Positions 1 through 8,700 of a stretch of DNA of 21,087 nt are shown in pieces. The stretch covers positions 1 to 21,087 of the forward strand of contig JAIRWW010000029.1 of the NCBI GenBank assembly GCA_031268685.1. The letters run 5' to 3'. Position 1 is the stretch's first letter. Each line of letters opens with the position of its first letter. Both the position numbers and the translations under genes were made by a program. Under the pieces are notes generated by a model that saw only the letters and a program-made list of their open reading frames with translations, did no database searches and was not told the DNA's origin. The DNA comes from Azoarcus sp. Its GTDB lineage: Bacteria > Pseudomonadota > Gammaproteobacteria > Burkholderiales > Rhodocyclaceae.

Positions 1-1
1 A

Positions 2-94
2 ATCCCGCCCGACTTCGATACTTTCGGCGCCATGGTGCAGGACATCTGCTACAACAACGCCCGGGATTATTTCGCCATTCCGGGCGTCGAGTAA
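2..94 (+). CDS. C-terminal end of an unidentified protein (partial)
   Basis: An open frame enters from the left edge and stops at TAA (92-94), giving 30 residues that end in ARDYFAIPGVE. Codon use is GC-rich and looks coding. The fragment is too short to assign; the tail loosely resembles the end of a TIM-barrel hydrolase, but that is only an impression. It may be the chromosomal gene next to which the downstream integrase-bearing island is inserted, since the integrase begins about 300 bp further on. Confidence 0.55.
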   Translation: MPPDFDTFGAMVQDICYNNARDYFAIPGVE

Positions 95-399
95 TCAAGA
101 GCCAAGGATCGAATGCCAGGGGCCAGCTCAATTTCCGGCGGCTTTGCCGCCGCATTATTTACCCTAAGAACCGCATTTCTAAATCAAGGGCGTCCAGTGA
201 TGTTTACAAGGGATTGAAAAATATGGATTTTCTTCATTTTTCATTCCACTGGGCGCCACTGGATTCCACCCACAGCCAGGACTTTTAAGTCCATCTTTGA
301 GTCCATCTTTACGGTTGCTGCGGGTGCCGGATTCTTGCTGGAAATGCAGTGCTGATGAGCCAACTATCCAGACCTGACTTGAGTTCAGGAGATAGTATC
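95..399. other. Non-coding leader of the integrase, with a 12-bp tandem repeat
   Basis: No gene is visible here. The stretch is AT-richer than its surroundings in the middle (about 196-245). It contains a tandem 12-bp repeat, AGTCCATCTTT(G/A), at 288-299 and 300-311. Short direct repeats beside a tyrosine-integrase gene are often arm-type integrase binding sites or part of an attachment region, so this is a plausible attL/attP arm; that role is inferred. No tRNA gene was found that could serve as the target. Confidence 0.4.
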
Positions 400-1709
400 A
401 TGGCATTATCAGACAGTGCTGTTCGGCAAGCCAAGGCCTCCGGCACGGCCACACGCTTGGCGATACCGACGGGCTCTCTCTCAACGTCTCCGCCCATGGC
501 GGAAAATCCTGGCATTTCCGCTACTACTGGCTCGGCAGACAAAAACGCATTTCGCTGGGCCTCTACCCGGAAATCTCTCTGCGGCAGGCGCGCCTTTCGC
601 GCGACGAAGCGCGCGCCGTATTGGACCAGGGCGTCAATCCGCGCGTGCATCGCAAGCAAGAGCACCTGACGGCCTGTCTGGCGGACGAAAACATCTTCAG
701 TGTCGTATGCGCGCATTGGATGGAACGCCGCAAGCTGGAAATCAAGACGGGGGAAGGCAGTACGTATGCCAGGATGGTACGCGTTTTCGAGAAGAATATC
801 CTGCCGTCCCTGGGGAGGCAGCCGATCCACGAGATCAGGCGTCTCGATTTGTTGGAGGTCGTTGCCCGCTTCGAGCGCCGGAACGCCCTGACGGTCGCGC
901 GATGTGTCCGCGGCTGGCTCGGACAGGTGTTCCGCCATGCCCTTGTGAAAGTGCCGAGGCTGGAATACTACAACCCTGCCGCCGACCTCAACGTCGTGGT
1001 CGTCCCGCAACAGCCTACGCGCCACCCTCCGTTCCTGCGCATGGACGAGCTGCCGGCACTGCTGCAAACCCTGCGGAAGTATGACAACGAGCAAATTCGG
1101 CGGACACTGCGCCTATCGTTGCTCACGAGCGTGCGCACCGACGAATTGCGGCAAGCGACGCCGGAACAATTCGACCTCGAACGCGGCCTGTGGATCATCC
1201 CGCCCGAGAACGTCAAGCAATTGCAACGCAAGATGCGCAAGGCCGGCAAGCGGCCGCAAGACTTTCCATCCTATCTCGTGCCGCTGTCCTCGCAGGCCGT
1301 GGAGATCGTCCGCGCGCTGCTCGGCGGGTTCAGTATGAACCAACGCTATCTGCTGGCGCATAGGTACAACCCGGAGAAGTGTGTCAGCGCCAGCGCGCTC
1401 AACGAAGCATTGAAACGCCTGGGCTACGCTGGCCGGCTGACCGGGCATGGCATACGCGGCACGCTCTCGACGGCGCTCAACGAGATCGGCTATCCGAAAG
1501 CCTGGGTGGAAGCACAGCTTTCCCATGCCAACCCGAATCAGGTGCGCGCGGCCTACAACCACGCCGAATATCTGGAACAGCGCCGCCGCATGATGCAGGA
1601 CTGGGCGGATCGGCTCGACCTGTTCGAGCAAGGCCAAGTGGAACGGGCGAGCCGTCCGCTCGTCGTCCATCTGGAGGGCGTGATGACGGCGCTCGCTCTG
1701 GCGGCATGA
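400..1709 (+). pseudogene. P4-type tyrosine integrase (DUF4102 arm domain), frameshifted near the start
   Basis: This would be the site-specific recombinase that integrates and excises the island. The N-terminus MALSDSAVRQAKASG starts at ATG 400. The frame is then lost by what looks like a one-base deletion at about 450-452. It resumes in another frame at 453 with TLGDTDGLSLNVSAHGGKSW and continues unbroken to TGA 1709. The order is normal for the family: DUF4102 arm-binding domain (about 400-690), SAM-like core-binding domain (about 700-980), catalytic domain (about 1020-1650). Catalytic residues look intact: Arg in TSVRTDELR, HxxR in GHGIRGT, His in LSHA, and the nucleophile Tyr in RAAYNHAEY. 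Only the frameshift argues against function; translation from an internal TTG at 621 would lack the arm domain. A sequencing error is possible. Confidence 0.9.
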
Positions 1710-1959
1710 CCGGACGATGATTCGGTCTATCCACGATCGGCGCGTCGCGCCGACCGCTTGGGTGGAGACGGATGAATAAGTGGAACTCGGTGGCCGTCCG
1801 TGAAAATGATCACACTGTCATAGAATCCACTGAGGTGCACTCCGGCCCCGAAGCACCCTGAAGCGCGCAAAACCGGTATCGCGCCAGTGCGCTTTGTTGA
1901 CTGACAGCCTTCCCCGATTCCCCGATGCTGGCGGCTTATTCATTCTGTCGAGCCGCCTC
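1710..1959. other. Intergenic region between integrase and ICE genes
   Basis: About 250 bp with no supported gene. It holds the left member of a 52-bp inverted repeat pair (1782-1833) and GC-rich flanks. The conjugative-element genes that begin at 1960 are not normally next to the integrase in this ICE class, so a deletion or rearrangement junction probably lies in this interval. Confidence 0.4.
1782..1833 (+). repeat. Left member of a 52-bp inverted repeat pair bracketing the ICE block
   Basis: The segment from GGAACT to CCACTGA matches the reverse complement of 4574-4625 at 44 of 52 positions with no gaps. The composition, with repeated GTGGCCGT-like and GGAATC-like words, resembles ends of IS21-family elements. 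No IS21 istA/istB genes lie between the two copies. They may be relics of two deleted insertions in opposite orientation, or the ends of a composite unit. The alignment is seen directly; the IS21 link is inferred. Confidence 0.6.
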
Positions 1960-2770
1960 ATGCCCAACGAATCCCTGCAACTCAATCTTGGATCATTGCG
2001 CAGCGCGATGTCGCTGACGCTGCACACGCATCACGTCTCGCGCATCTGGCGCGGCCGCGCCCCCAGCGACGGACGCCCCGGCATCATCGGCTTGAATGGT
2101 TTCATTTCGATCATGGGCAAGCTCCGCCGCGGCGCCGAGCAGGACGATCCCTACTCGGACTGGTGGATGCTGCGCATCGAAGAGAAGCTCGCGCAGACCA
2201 GAGCCGTTCTCCAGGCATCGCGCGAACAGGTCGAGCAGGTGCTGGCCAACGTGCCGCCCGCGCTCTCGCTCGGCGAGAACCTCAACGTCCAGCCGGTAAA
2301 GCTGCCGCTGTTCGTGAATGCCCAGCTCGGTTTCATGGCCGTCTACCTGCTGGCCGACTATGATGATCTGGCGCGCAAGCTGATCCTCGCCCACCATACC
2401 GCGCTGATCGACCGCGTCACCCTGGAAAACTGGCTCAACGAAGGCGCACATGTGCTCCGAAGCCTCTTTTCGCTATCGCAACTACCGCTACTCCGGCTGC
2501 ACGCGCGACGACTTCGCGTCGAAGAATGCCGCGGCGCGGGCGGCGATCGAGAAGTTCGGCGAACTGCCGCAGGAAGTGCTCGAAGGCACGAAGCGTTCGC
2601 GCCATGCGCCGCCCATCGTCCGGCGCTCCCCGCTGGCCTCCTCGGCGCGCCGACGCGCAGCTGCCGGAGGGAATGAATTGCCGGATGGCGAAATTTCGGA
2701 CGATGAGGTTCTGGGCGACGTGGTTCCGGAGAGTGTGGCAACGCACGATGAAGAAGGAGAGACGGCATGA
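1960..2770 (+). pseudogene. TIGR03761-type integrating conjugative element protein (PFL_4669-like), frameshifted
   Basis: The start is ATG 1960 (MPNESLQLNLGSLRSAMSL). The family is conserved in PFGI-1/ICEclc-class ICEs next to DUF3158, ssb and topB; its function is unknown. Typical stretches are visible: LTLHTHHVSRIWRGR, GIIGLNGFISIMGKLRRGAE, PYSDWWMLRIEEKL and LENWLNEGAHVLRSLFSLSQ. At about 2478-2482 the frame is lost, most simply by a 2-bp deletion. It continues in the next frame with NYRYSGCTRDDFASKNAAA to TGA 2770. The stop overlaps the start of the next gene (ATGA at 2767-2770), which suggests the two were once translationally coupled. The longer open frame that starts at 1894 is not needed. 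Confidence 0.85.
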
Positions 2771-3117
2771 GCGCCAACCCCTCCCGCTTCTTCCCGCTGG
2801 AACAGGCGGACTTCCTGACGCTGGAACAGGCAGCCTATCTAAAAGGCCTTTTAGGACCTTTTAAAGGTAAGGGGAGTCTGGAAACCTGGGCCAGCCAATG
2901 TCATGCGCTGCGCGACGACCTGGTCGCCCTGGCGCAGCGGCGCGTGCTGGCGCAGGCGGACGGCAGCCCCTTCCGCTACCTGTCCGCGCAACTGGCCCAA
3001 CAAAATACTGGCGCGGGCACGAGCTTCCTGCGCTGGCGTCGGCCCGACCGTTCGGCGATGGGCGTGGTGCTCTGGCAGGCGTTGATCGCCAGCCCGGCGA
3101 CGCTCGCGCACCTCGGA
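2767..3117 (+). pseudogene. DUF3158 ICE protein, 3' end removed by an IS110-type insertion
   Basis: The start is ATG 2767, overlapping the previous stop. The protein begins MSANPSRFFPLEQADFLTLE and carries LKGLLGPFKGKG, LAQRRVLAQADGSPF and AGTSFLRWRRPDRSAMG, all typical of DUF3158 proteins of PFGI-1-like ICEs. Function is unknown. Recognisable similarity stops at about codon 117 (ASPATLAHLG). The next bases belong to a transposase in a different frame, and the DUF3158 frame then reads only 12 more residues before stopping. Its C-terminal third is missing. The gene order TIGR03761, DUF3158, ssb is the standard one, which supports the call. Confidence 0.85.
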
Positions 3118-3650
3118 TTCTGGCGCGGCTCTCGGAGAGGTTGCCGACGATGTTGATCGAGAGCTTGCGCGATCAGTTGGCCATGATCGGCCAACTCGAT
3201 GAGCGCATCCTGATGATCGAGCGTCGGTTGAATGAATGGAAGAAATCCGACGATGCGGTCAAGGCGATCAGCAAGATTCCGGATGTCGGACTGCTGACGG
3301 CGACAGCGGCGGTGGCCGCGATGGGCGAAGCGGGAGCATTCCGCTCGGGACGGGAATTTGCCGTGTGGGTGGGTCTGGTGCCGAAGCAGACCGGTTCGGG
3401 GGGCAGGGTCAACTTGCACGGGATCAGCAAGCGGGGCGACACGTATCTGCGCACGCTGCTGATTCACGGGGCCAGGAGCGTGGTGACGCAGGCCAAGGAG
3501 CCCGGCCTGTGGCTGAAGAACATGAAACAGCGGCGGCCACTCAACGGGGTGGTGGTCGCCCTGGCCAACAAAATGGCACGCACGATCTGGGCGGTACTCG
3601 CGCATGGCCGGGCGTATCAGAAGGGGTATGTGAGCGCGAGACCGGCTTGA
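3117..3650 (+). pseudogene. IS110-family (IS1111-group) transposase, C-terminal fragment
   Basis: The frame reads ILARLSERLPTMLIESLRDQ, then a helical linker, IPDVGLLTATAAVAAMGEAG, FAVWVGLVPKQTGSGGRVNL and KRGDTYLRTLLIHGARSVV, ending in TGA 3650. This is the C-terminal transposase_20 (helix-hairpin-helix plus catalytic serine) half of IS110/IS1111 transposases. The N-terminal RuvC-like DEDD half is absent, so the piece is inactive. It abuts the truncated DUF3158 gene directly at about 3117. IS1111-group elements often target specific or palindromic sites; no intact ends are evident here. Confidence 0.9.
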
Positions 3651-3940
3651 GGACTCGCGGCATATCGTCGATCAACTTTTTACGAAGGGATGATCGCTGA
3701 AAGCTTGCGCAGGCAACGTGTGTGATGACAAGACAGGTCAGAGCGGGACTCGCCAAGCCTGGATCCTCTTAAGAGCTTCGTCGCTCGCTGTGTAAATGAG
3801 GCGCGAGTCAGCGGATTTCATCGGGGCCGGCGGCAAAGGCATCGCCGCACTGAAGGCCGGATATAAAGCTGCAATCCATCCTGTCGATGCTCGGAACACA
3901 CAAAAACCTGCTCAAACGGGAGGCGTTCATATAACGACAC
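3651..3940. other. IS110 flank and leader of the SSB gene
   Basis: No convincing gene is present. The first part is probably the right non-coding end of the IS110-type element. From about 3826 the sequence reads open as GAGGKGIAALKAGYKAAIHP, which may be a remnant of an ICE reading frame, but no family was recognised. A 37-bp segment at 3902-3938 (AAAAACCT...CATATA...) recurs in diverged form at 8054-8092. Confidence 0.35.
3902..3938 (+). repeat. ICE leader repeat, copy 1 (second copy at 8054-8092)
   Basis: Both copies share AAAAACCT, then CAAACGGGA, then TCATATA in the same order and spacing, allowing a 1-2 base offset. This copy precedes the SSB start by a few bases and contains a GGGAGG purine run at 3918-3923. 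It may be a shared upstream translation or regulatory element of ICE operons. Function is inferred from position only. Confidence 0.45.
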
Positions 3941-4380
3941 ATGAGCACACACTTTCCCGGCGAGGGCAACATCGGCTCCGCGCCCGAGTTCCGCGAGTTC
4001 GCCCACGGTAACGAGGAGCCGCGCCGCCTGCTGCGCTTGAACGTGTATTTCGACAACCCCATACCCGGCAAGGATGGGGAGTTCGAGGACAAGGGCGGTT
4101 TCTGGGCGCCGGTGGAGCTGTGGCATCGCGACGCCGGGCACTGGCAGACGCTGTACCAGAAGGGCATGCGTGTACTGGTGGTCGGACGCATGCTGCGGGA
4201 TGAGTGGGAAGGCGAGGACGGACAGCCGAGATCGGTCTACAAGATCGTGGCGCACTCGGTCGGCATCCTGCCCCATCGGATCGACGCCGTCACGATGAGC
4301 CAGAAACCCCAGAGGGACGCGGCGGAAGCGCAGCCCCCGCAGAACAGGAGAAGCCCAAGAAGGCAAGCCAGAAGAAGTAG
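3941..4380 (+). pseudogene. ssb: ICE-type single-stranded DNA-binding protein, C-terminus frameshifted
   Basis: The start is ATG 3941 (MSTHFPGEGNIGSAPEFREF). The OB-fold region follows: RRLLRLNVYFDNPIPG, GGFWAPVELWHRDAGHW and GMRVLVVGRMLRDEWEGEDG. This is the divergent SSB carried by PFGI-1-like ICEs, thought to protect transferred or replicating single-stranded DNA. At the C-run 4334-4338 one C appears to be missing. Restoring it gives QPPAEQEKPKKASQKK and a stop at 4380, a normal tail. As written, the frame instead runs on to TGA 4597 through non-homologous sequence, adding about 70 residues. The OB fold itself is intact, so the product could still bind DNA. The frameshift could be a homopolymer sequencing error. 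Confidence 0.85.
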
Positions 4381-4573
4381 GAAAGCGCGGGCGGCTGCGG
4401 CAGTTCTCGCCGCCCGCCCTGCGCCAGAAATCGTCCCAACTCATCGTCCGCCTGCGCCATACATTCCGCCAGACTGGGACAACGTATACACCAACGATAC
4501 CACGGCGCTGGGGAAAGAAATGAACATCCTGTTGTCCGACGCCACGAAATCCGTTCTGGGGCCGCAAGATACG

Positions 4574-4625
4574 TCAGTGGATTCCATAACACTGTGATCG
4601 TTTCCACTGACGGCCATCCAGTTCC
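4574..4625 (-). repeat. Right member of the 52-bp inverted repeat pair
   Basis: The reverse complement of this segment matches 1782-1833 at 44 of 52 bases without gaps. It lies just downstream of the SSB remnant and just upstream of the AT-rich leader of the metallophosphoesterase gene, so it marks the right limit of the ICE replication-gene block. Confidence 0.6.
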
Positions 4626-4958
4626 TGTTGCCCGATGAACAAGCTGTCTGCCACTTCCCTCTTTGGCAAAGGCGAACAAGAGTATAATATCTAAGAAGAA
4701 ATCATCAAAAAAGGGATAGTTTCACCACCGCAAATCCCTGTTCTCCTATTGTCAGGGAAGGTACGAAACAACAAACACTCGTGTGCTACGACAATGGCTA
4801 TTCATGTGTTTACCCGGTAATGGTTCCAACGACGTCCTGCCTCGTCCAATTGTTTATATAATATGTATGCCTATGTTTCTGGTGATTGTGATGCGAAATT
4901 ACTTGCTAAAGAGTCTGAATCGGCTCGACGCGATTCGGACAAAACTTGGAGACTGTAC
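4626..4958. promoter_or_regulatory. AT-rich leader and probable promoter region of the metallophosphoesterase-STAND gene
   Basis: Base composition drops from GC-rich to AT-rich here, marking the left edge of a foreign segment. A perfect TATAAT lies at 4857-4862 and another at 4683-4688. Neither has a strong -35 at ideal spacing: TTGGCA at 4663-4668 is only 14 bp from the second. A start site just after 4862 would give a leader of about 90 nt before the preferred ATG at 4959. No other gene is seen. Confidence 0.4.
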
Positions 4959-7900
4959 ATGAGCGCAGTAGTTCTTCACCTTAGCGACATTCACATCAAG
5001 ACCGCCAAAGATCCAATTCTCCAACGGGGAAATTCAATTGCTGCTGCGACGTTTGCAGTCCTTCCTGAAGCATCACATGTTTTCATCGTTTGCTCTGGCG
5101 ATGTGGCATACTCAGGAACGTCAGAGGAATATGATGCTGCCACAGGATTATTTGCTGACATCGAAGCAGCTATCCGGAAAGAAACCAACTGCCCGATTAA
5201 TTTCGTGTTTGTACCAGGCAATCACGACTGTGATTTCGAAAAAAATTCTGGCGCAAGGGGAATGTTAATCGAAAACATGGAGAATTCGAATAATAATCTT
5301 GAAGTCGATGAATCTATAGTTGATACTTGCACAAGTGTCCAAGCTGATTTCTTCAGTTTTCGTGACTGTATTGAGAACAACCCCTCCGTTACCGATGACA
5401 AACTATGGAGAACAAGCGTCTTCCAGGTTGAAGATAAAACTATTGCCTTTGACTGCTTAAATATCTCCTGGGCATCAGATATTAGAGAAAACACTGGAAG
5501 GCTCTTTTTCCCTATCGAGCGTTACACAAATCGGATTTTTAGCCAAGCAGATGTTCGCTTGGTCGTACTACATCACCCTTTAAACTGGTTCAGTCAAAGC
5601 ATATATCGGCCTTTCCGGACGTTTGTCCGCACGCACGCAAACATTATTCTTACTGGCCATGAGCATCAAGGCACTGTTGGTTTAATTGACGATGCGGAGT
5701 CTGGAGCAAGCATCTATATTGAAGGTTGCGTACTTCAGGGCGACTCAAAAAATCTTGCCGATTCTTCATTCAATCTAGCAGTTGTTGACCTTGGCCCTGG
5801 ACGATTTTTATCCACTAGATACGAATGGGACGGAACTAGATACGTTAAAATTGATGATGGCTCGTGGCACGATTATCACGACCTGCCAACAAAAAGGATC
5901 AATTCTTTTGCTATTACACAAGAATTTCAAGGAATACTTGAAGACCCCGGCGCCTTTTTCAGACACCCAAGTGGAACCAATGTTGCTTTATCTGACATCT
6001 ATGTCTATCCTGATCTTCGTAAGGTTGGCAACGAGGAAGGTCGCCGTCGCGTCTATGAAAGCTCCAGTCGGCTATTGGCGCCTGAAGTCACAGTTGACGG
6101 AATTCTGATCAAAGGCGAAGAGAAAGCGGGTTGTACCAGTCTTTTGTATCAGCTCTATCGGAAATATCATGAGCGCAGATTCGTTCCTCTCTATATTAAC
6201 GGGAAAGATATCAAAAAAACCACCAATACCGATATCGACAAAATTATAAAGCGGGCTGTCGAACATCAATATGGCAATGCTCAAGTTGAAGCGTTCATGC
6301 AACACACTCGTACGCAAAAACTGCTTTTACTCGATGACTTTGATGGCAGTCCTATATGTGCTGGCAATGTACGTGCTGAACTGCTATGTATGCTGCGCAA
6401 GCGATTCGGACATCTTGTAGTTACTGTTGGCGATATGTTCGAGATGCACGAAATGTTGGAGTGTAATGCATCGCGCGCGCTCTTTGATATGGCGCATTAC
6501 GAAATCCGGCCGTTTGGACATGTTCTGCGTGGGAAGCTTATTTCCCGATGGCTATCCTTTGGCATGAGGGGAACTGTGGATGAAGCTAATGCAATTGCCA
6601 AGCTTGACCAAGCTGAAAAGCTAATTACCGCCGTCATGCAAAGGGGGATCATTCCATCTATTCCACTTTACTTGCTCATGCTGCTCCAAAGCATGGATGC
6701 TAGTCAAAGCGGAGACTTTAGAGCAAGTGCCCTTGGGGATTATTATCGGTACCTACTAACCGAAACCTTTCAGAATTCAGGGGTGAAACCAGACAAGTTG
6801 ACGGAGTTATTCCAGTATTCAGCATACCTTGCTTGGGAGTTTCATCGGAAAGACAAGTCCGAACTATCTGAATTTGATTTACGTACCTTCAATGATTGTT
6901 TTACGAAAGACTGGCATACCGTCGACTTCAAACCTCGTCTTGATTTATTATTGAATGCCCGGGTTCTTTGCAAGGCAGGCGAAGATTACGCGTTTCGGTA
7001 TCCCTATATCTATTATTACTTAAAGGGGCAGTTTCTTAAAGAGAACCTCTCGAATCAGCCTGTGCAGGCATACATTAAACATTGTTGTCAGCATTTATAT
7101 GTCCGAGATTATGCCAATACCGTGTTGTTCCTGGCACATCACTCGAATGATGATTTTGTGCTGGAGTCTATTGCAGACGCTTTACATAATCTGTTTTGTG
7201 GTAGAAATCCAGTAGCTTTCAATGGAGACACCGCGGCAATCAACAAACTCATCGGAAACGCCCCCAAACTAACCTACTCCGGCGGAAAGCCAGTTGAGAA
7301 TCGTGCTCGGCGTAACAAATTGCAAGACGAACTGGATAATGATCAAGACGGACTCCTCGAAAACGAGGATGATTCTGAAGAACATAGTTTGTTTATTCAA
7401 ATAACTACACTGTTCAAAACCACTGAAATCCTTGGGCAGGTTTTGAAGAATCAGTACTCAAAAATTCTGCGCACCAGGAAACAGACCCTGCTCGAAGACT
7501 TGTTTAACGGGCCACTTCGCGCAATTCGTGACTTCTACGAATTTCTCGAACAGAACCCTGATACATTGATCGATGAAATTGAAACGGCATTGCAACGCAA
7601 AGGTAATATTGTGAACGCTGAAGAACGCAAATCTTTAGCGAGAAAGGTAGTCGCCAGCCTAATTCAGGTTTTGTCTTTTGATTTTTTGATGCGTGCCTCT
7701 CAAAGCGCCAACTCTGAAAGTCTTCTCGAAGACGTAAAAAACATTGTTCGTAAGACAAATACACCTGCTTTCAGGTTGATTGAGCTTGGCATCATTCTCG
7801 ATTCTCCTAAAGCAATTCCACGAGGCATCTTGAAACAGTTGTTCGAGGAAGTGAAGAATGACCTAGTGGCAAGTCGTGTTATCCAAATTATGGTTCTCCA

Positions 7901-8024
7901 TAGGCTATACATGTTCAAAACTTCTGAGCAAGATATGCAATGGCTTGATCAAGAGCTGGAAATTGATTTAAAAACCCAGCATGTTATTACCTACCAAGAG
8001 AACAAACGTCGATTGCTCAACTGA
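4959..8024 (+). CDS. Calcineurin-like metallophosphoesterase fused to a STAND/NACHT-like P-loop domain
   Basis: Numbering is from ATG 4959, preceded by GGAG at 4948-4951; the frame also opens at 4863, but those 32 residues look non-homologous. Residues 1-240 hold every metallophosphoesterase motif: SDIH (D10, H12), GD (47-48), GNHD (87-90), H205/H206 and GHEH (233-236). This predicts a two-metal phosphoesterase acting on a nucleotide, nucleic acid or phosphoprotein. At 386-394 a Walker A-like GEEKAGCTS has Cys392 where Lys is expected; Walker B-like KLLLLDDFD lies at 454-462. Residues 520-1021 are helix-rich with a very acidic stretch near 788-808 and resemble a STAND sensor arm. There is no signal peptide or clear membrane segment. 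The gene stands alone, is intact among wrecked neighbours, and is AT-richer. A phosphoesterase effector with a STAND-like switch suggests an antiphage abortive-infection role; this is inference, as the exact family was not recognised. Confidence 0.85.
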   Translation: MSAVVLHLSDIHIKTAKDPILQRGNSIAAATFAVLPEASHVFIVCSGDVAYSGTSEEYDAATGLFADIEAAIRKETNCPINFVFVPGNHDCDFEKNSGARGMLIENMENSNNNLEVDESIVDTCTSVQADFFSFRDCIENNPSVTDDKLWRTSVFQVEDKTIAFDCLNISWASDIRENTGRLFFPIERYTNRIFSQADVRLVVLHHPLNWFSQSIYRPFRTFVRTHANIILTGHEHQGTVGLIDDAESGASIYIEGCVLQGDSKNLADSSFNLAVVDLGPGRFLSTRYEWDGTRYVKIDDGSWHDYHDLPTKRINSFAITQEFQGILEDPGAFFRHPSGTNVALSDIYVYPDLRKVGNEEGRRRVYESSSRLLAPEVTVDGILIKGEEKAGCTSLLYQLYRKYHERRFVPLYINGKDIKKTTNTDIDKIIKRAVEHQYGNAQVEAFMQHTRTQKLLLLDDFDGSPICAGNVRAELLCMLRKRFGHLVVTVGDMFEMHEMLECNASRALFDMAHYEIRPFGHVLRGKLISRWLSFGMRGTVDEANAIAKLDQAEKLITAVMQRGIIPSIPLYLLMLLQSMDASQSGDFRASALGDYYRYLLTETFQNSGVKPDKLTELFQYSAYLAWEFHRKDKSELSEFDLRTFNDCFTKDWHTVDFKPRLDLLLNARVLCKAGEDYAFRYPYIYYYLKGQFLKENLSNQPVQAYIKHCCQHLYVRDYANTVLFLAHHSNDDFVLESIADALHNLFCGRNPVAFNGDTAAINKLIGNAPKLTYSGGKPVENRARRNKLQDELDNDQDGLLENEDDSEEHSLFIQITTLFKTTEILGQVLKNQYSKILRTRKQTLLEDLFNGPLRAIRDFYEFLEQNPDTLIDEIETALQRKGNIVNAEERKSLARKVVASLIQVLSFDFLMRASQSANSESLLEDVKNIVRKTNTPAFRLIELGIILDSPKAIPRGILKQLFEEVKNDLVASRVIQIMVLHRLYMFKTSEQDMQWLDQELEIDLKTQHVITYQENKRRLLN

Positions 8025-8053
8025 GATATCGTCTACTCTGTCAGTCAAAGCGT

Positions 8054-8092
8054 AAAAACCTCGCACAAACGGGAAGTACTCATATAGGCAAC
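8054..8092 (+). repeat. ICE leader repeat, copy 2
   Basis: This is a diverged copy of 3902-3938, with AAAAACCT, CAAACGGGA and TCATATA in order. It lies 30 bp after the stop of the metallophosphoesterase gene and just before the TraG remnant. The two copies therefore bracket the SSB gene plus the foreign gene. They could be ancestral ICE intergenic sequences or recombination footprints. Confidence 0.4.
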
Positions 8093-8117
8093 CAAGCTTT
8101 TCTTTCTTTGACATAGG

Positions 8118-8700
8118 GGAGGAGTCCGCGGCAGCGAAAGATGAACCAGGGCGCCGCACCGTTTATACCGATTCCGGTGGCCAGATCGATAAGACGTTGC
8201 CTAACGCCGCCGCGCGCGGCGGCGAGGAACATCGGCTTGGCGTTCGGGGCGCTGGGCGCCTTCCCGGTATTGGACGTGGTACACCAGACGCTGCCGATGG
8301 CGCTTTCTTTCTTCAAAATGGTGCTGGTGATCTGCTTTCCGCTGGTGTTGCTGGTCGGGACGTATGAATTGAAGGCCGTGGTGACGGTCAGCGTGGTCGA
8401 GTTCGCGCTGTTCTTCGTCGACTTCTGGTTCCAGTTGGCGTACTGGCTCGACAGCACGATCCTTGATGCGCTCTGCGGTTGGGGCTTCGGCTGTGGATTC
8501 GGACGCATACCAATTTCAATCCGCTGATCGGTCTCAACAACACCTTCGGGGACATGTTGCTCAATTTTGTGATGGGCAATGTTTATCGTGTTGCTGACGT
8601 TTTGGGTAACGCCTTCGCCGGCGATGCCACGCTGACGGCGGCCTTGCTGGATCGGCTGTTGCACCCTGCCCACATCGTGCCGATCCAGGGTAAGAGCTGT
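8118..8700 (+). pseudogene. traG: TraG-type ICE conjugation protein (TraG N-terminal domain), multiply frameshifted fragment
   Basis: The fragments occur in three frames but in the correct order for the ICE TraG-like mating-pair membrane protein. VYTDSGGQIDKTLPN is at about 8160, followed by LPMALSFFKMVLVICFPLVL and VGTYELKAVVTVSVVEFALF, which are hydrophobic segments. FFVDFWFQLAYWLDSTILDA is next, then NFNPLIGLNNTFGDMLLNFV at 8509-8570, and finally MFIVLLTFWVT in yet another frame. At least three frameshifts are needed, and the first ~300 and last ~100 residues of a normal protein are missing. The family takes part in mating-pair stabilisation or type IV secretion in the inner membrane. This copy is non-functional. 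Confidence 0.8.

Noticed and set aside
95..399. tRNA gene as the integration target
   Set aside because: No cloverleaf or TTC-loop/CCA-type 3' end could be traced on either strand.
309..1094. Long minus-strand frame opposite the integrase
   Set aside because: Shadow of the high-GC integrase gene, whose + strand product has clear family motifs; the minus product has none.
4863..4958. Upstream start of the metallophosphoesterase gene at 4863
   Set aside because: The extra 32 residues do not look like part of the fold, the TATAAT box overlaps this point, and ATG 4959 has a GGAG site and begins directly at the first beta-strand.
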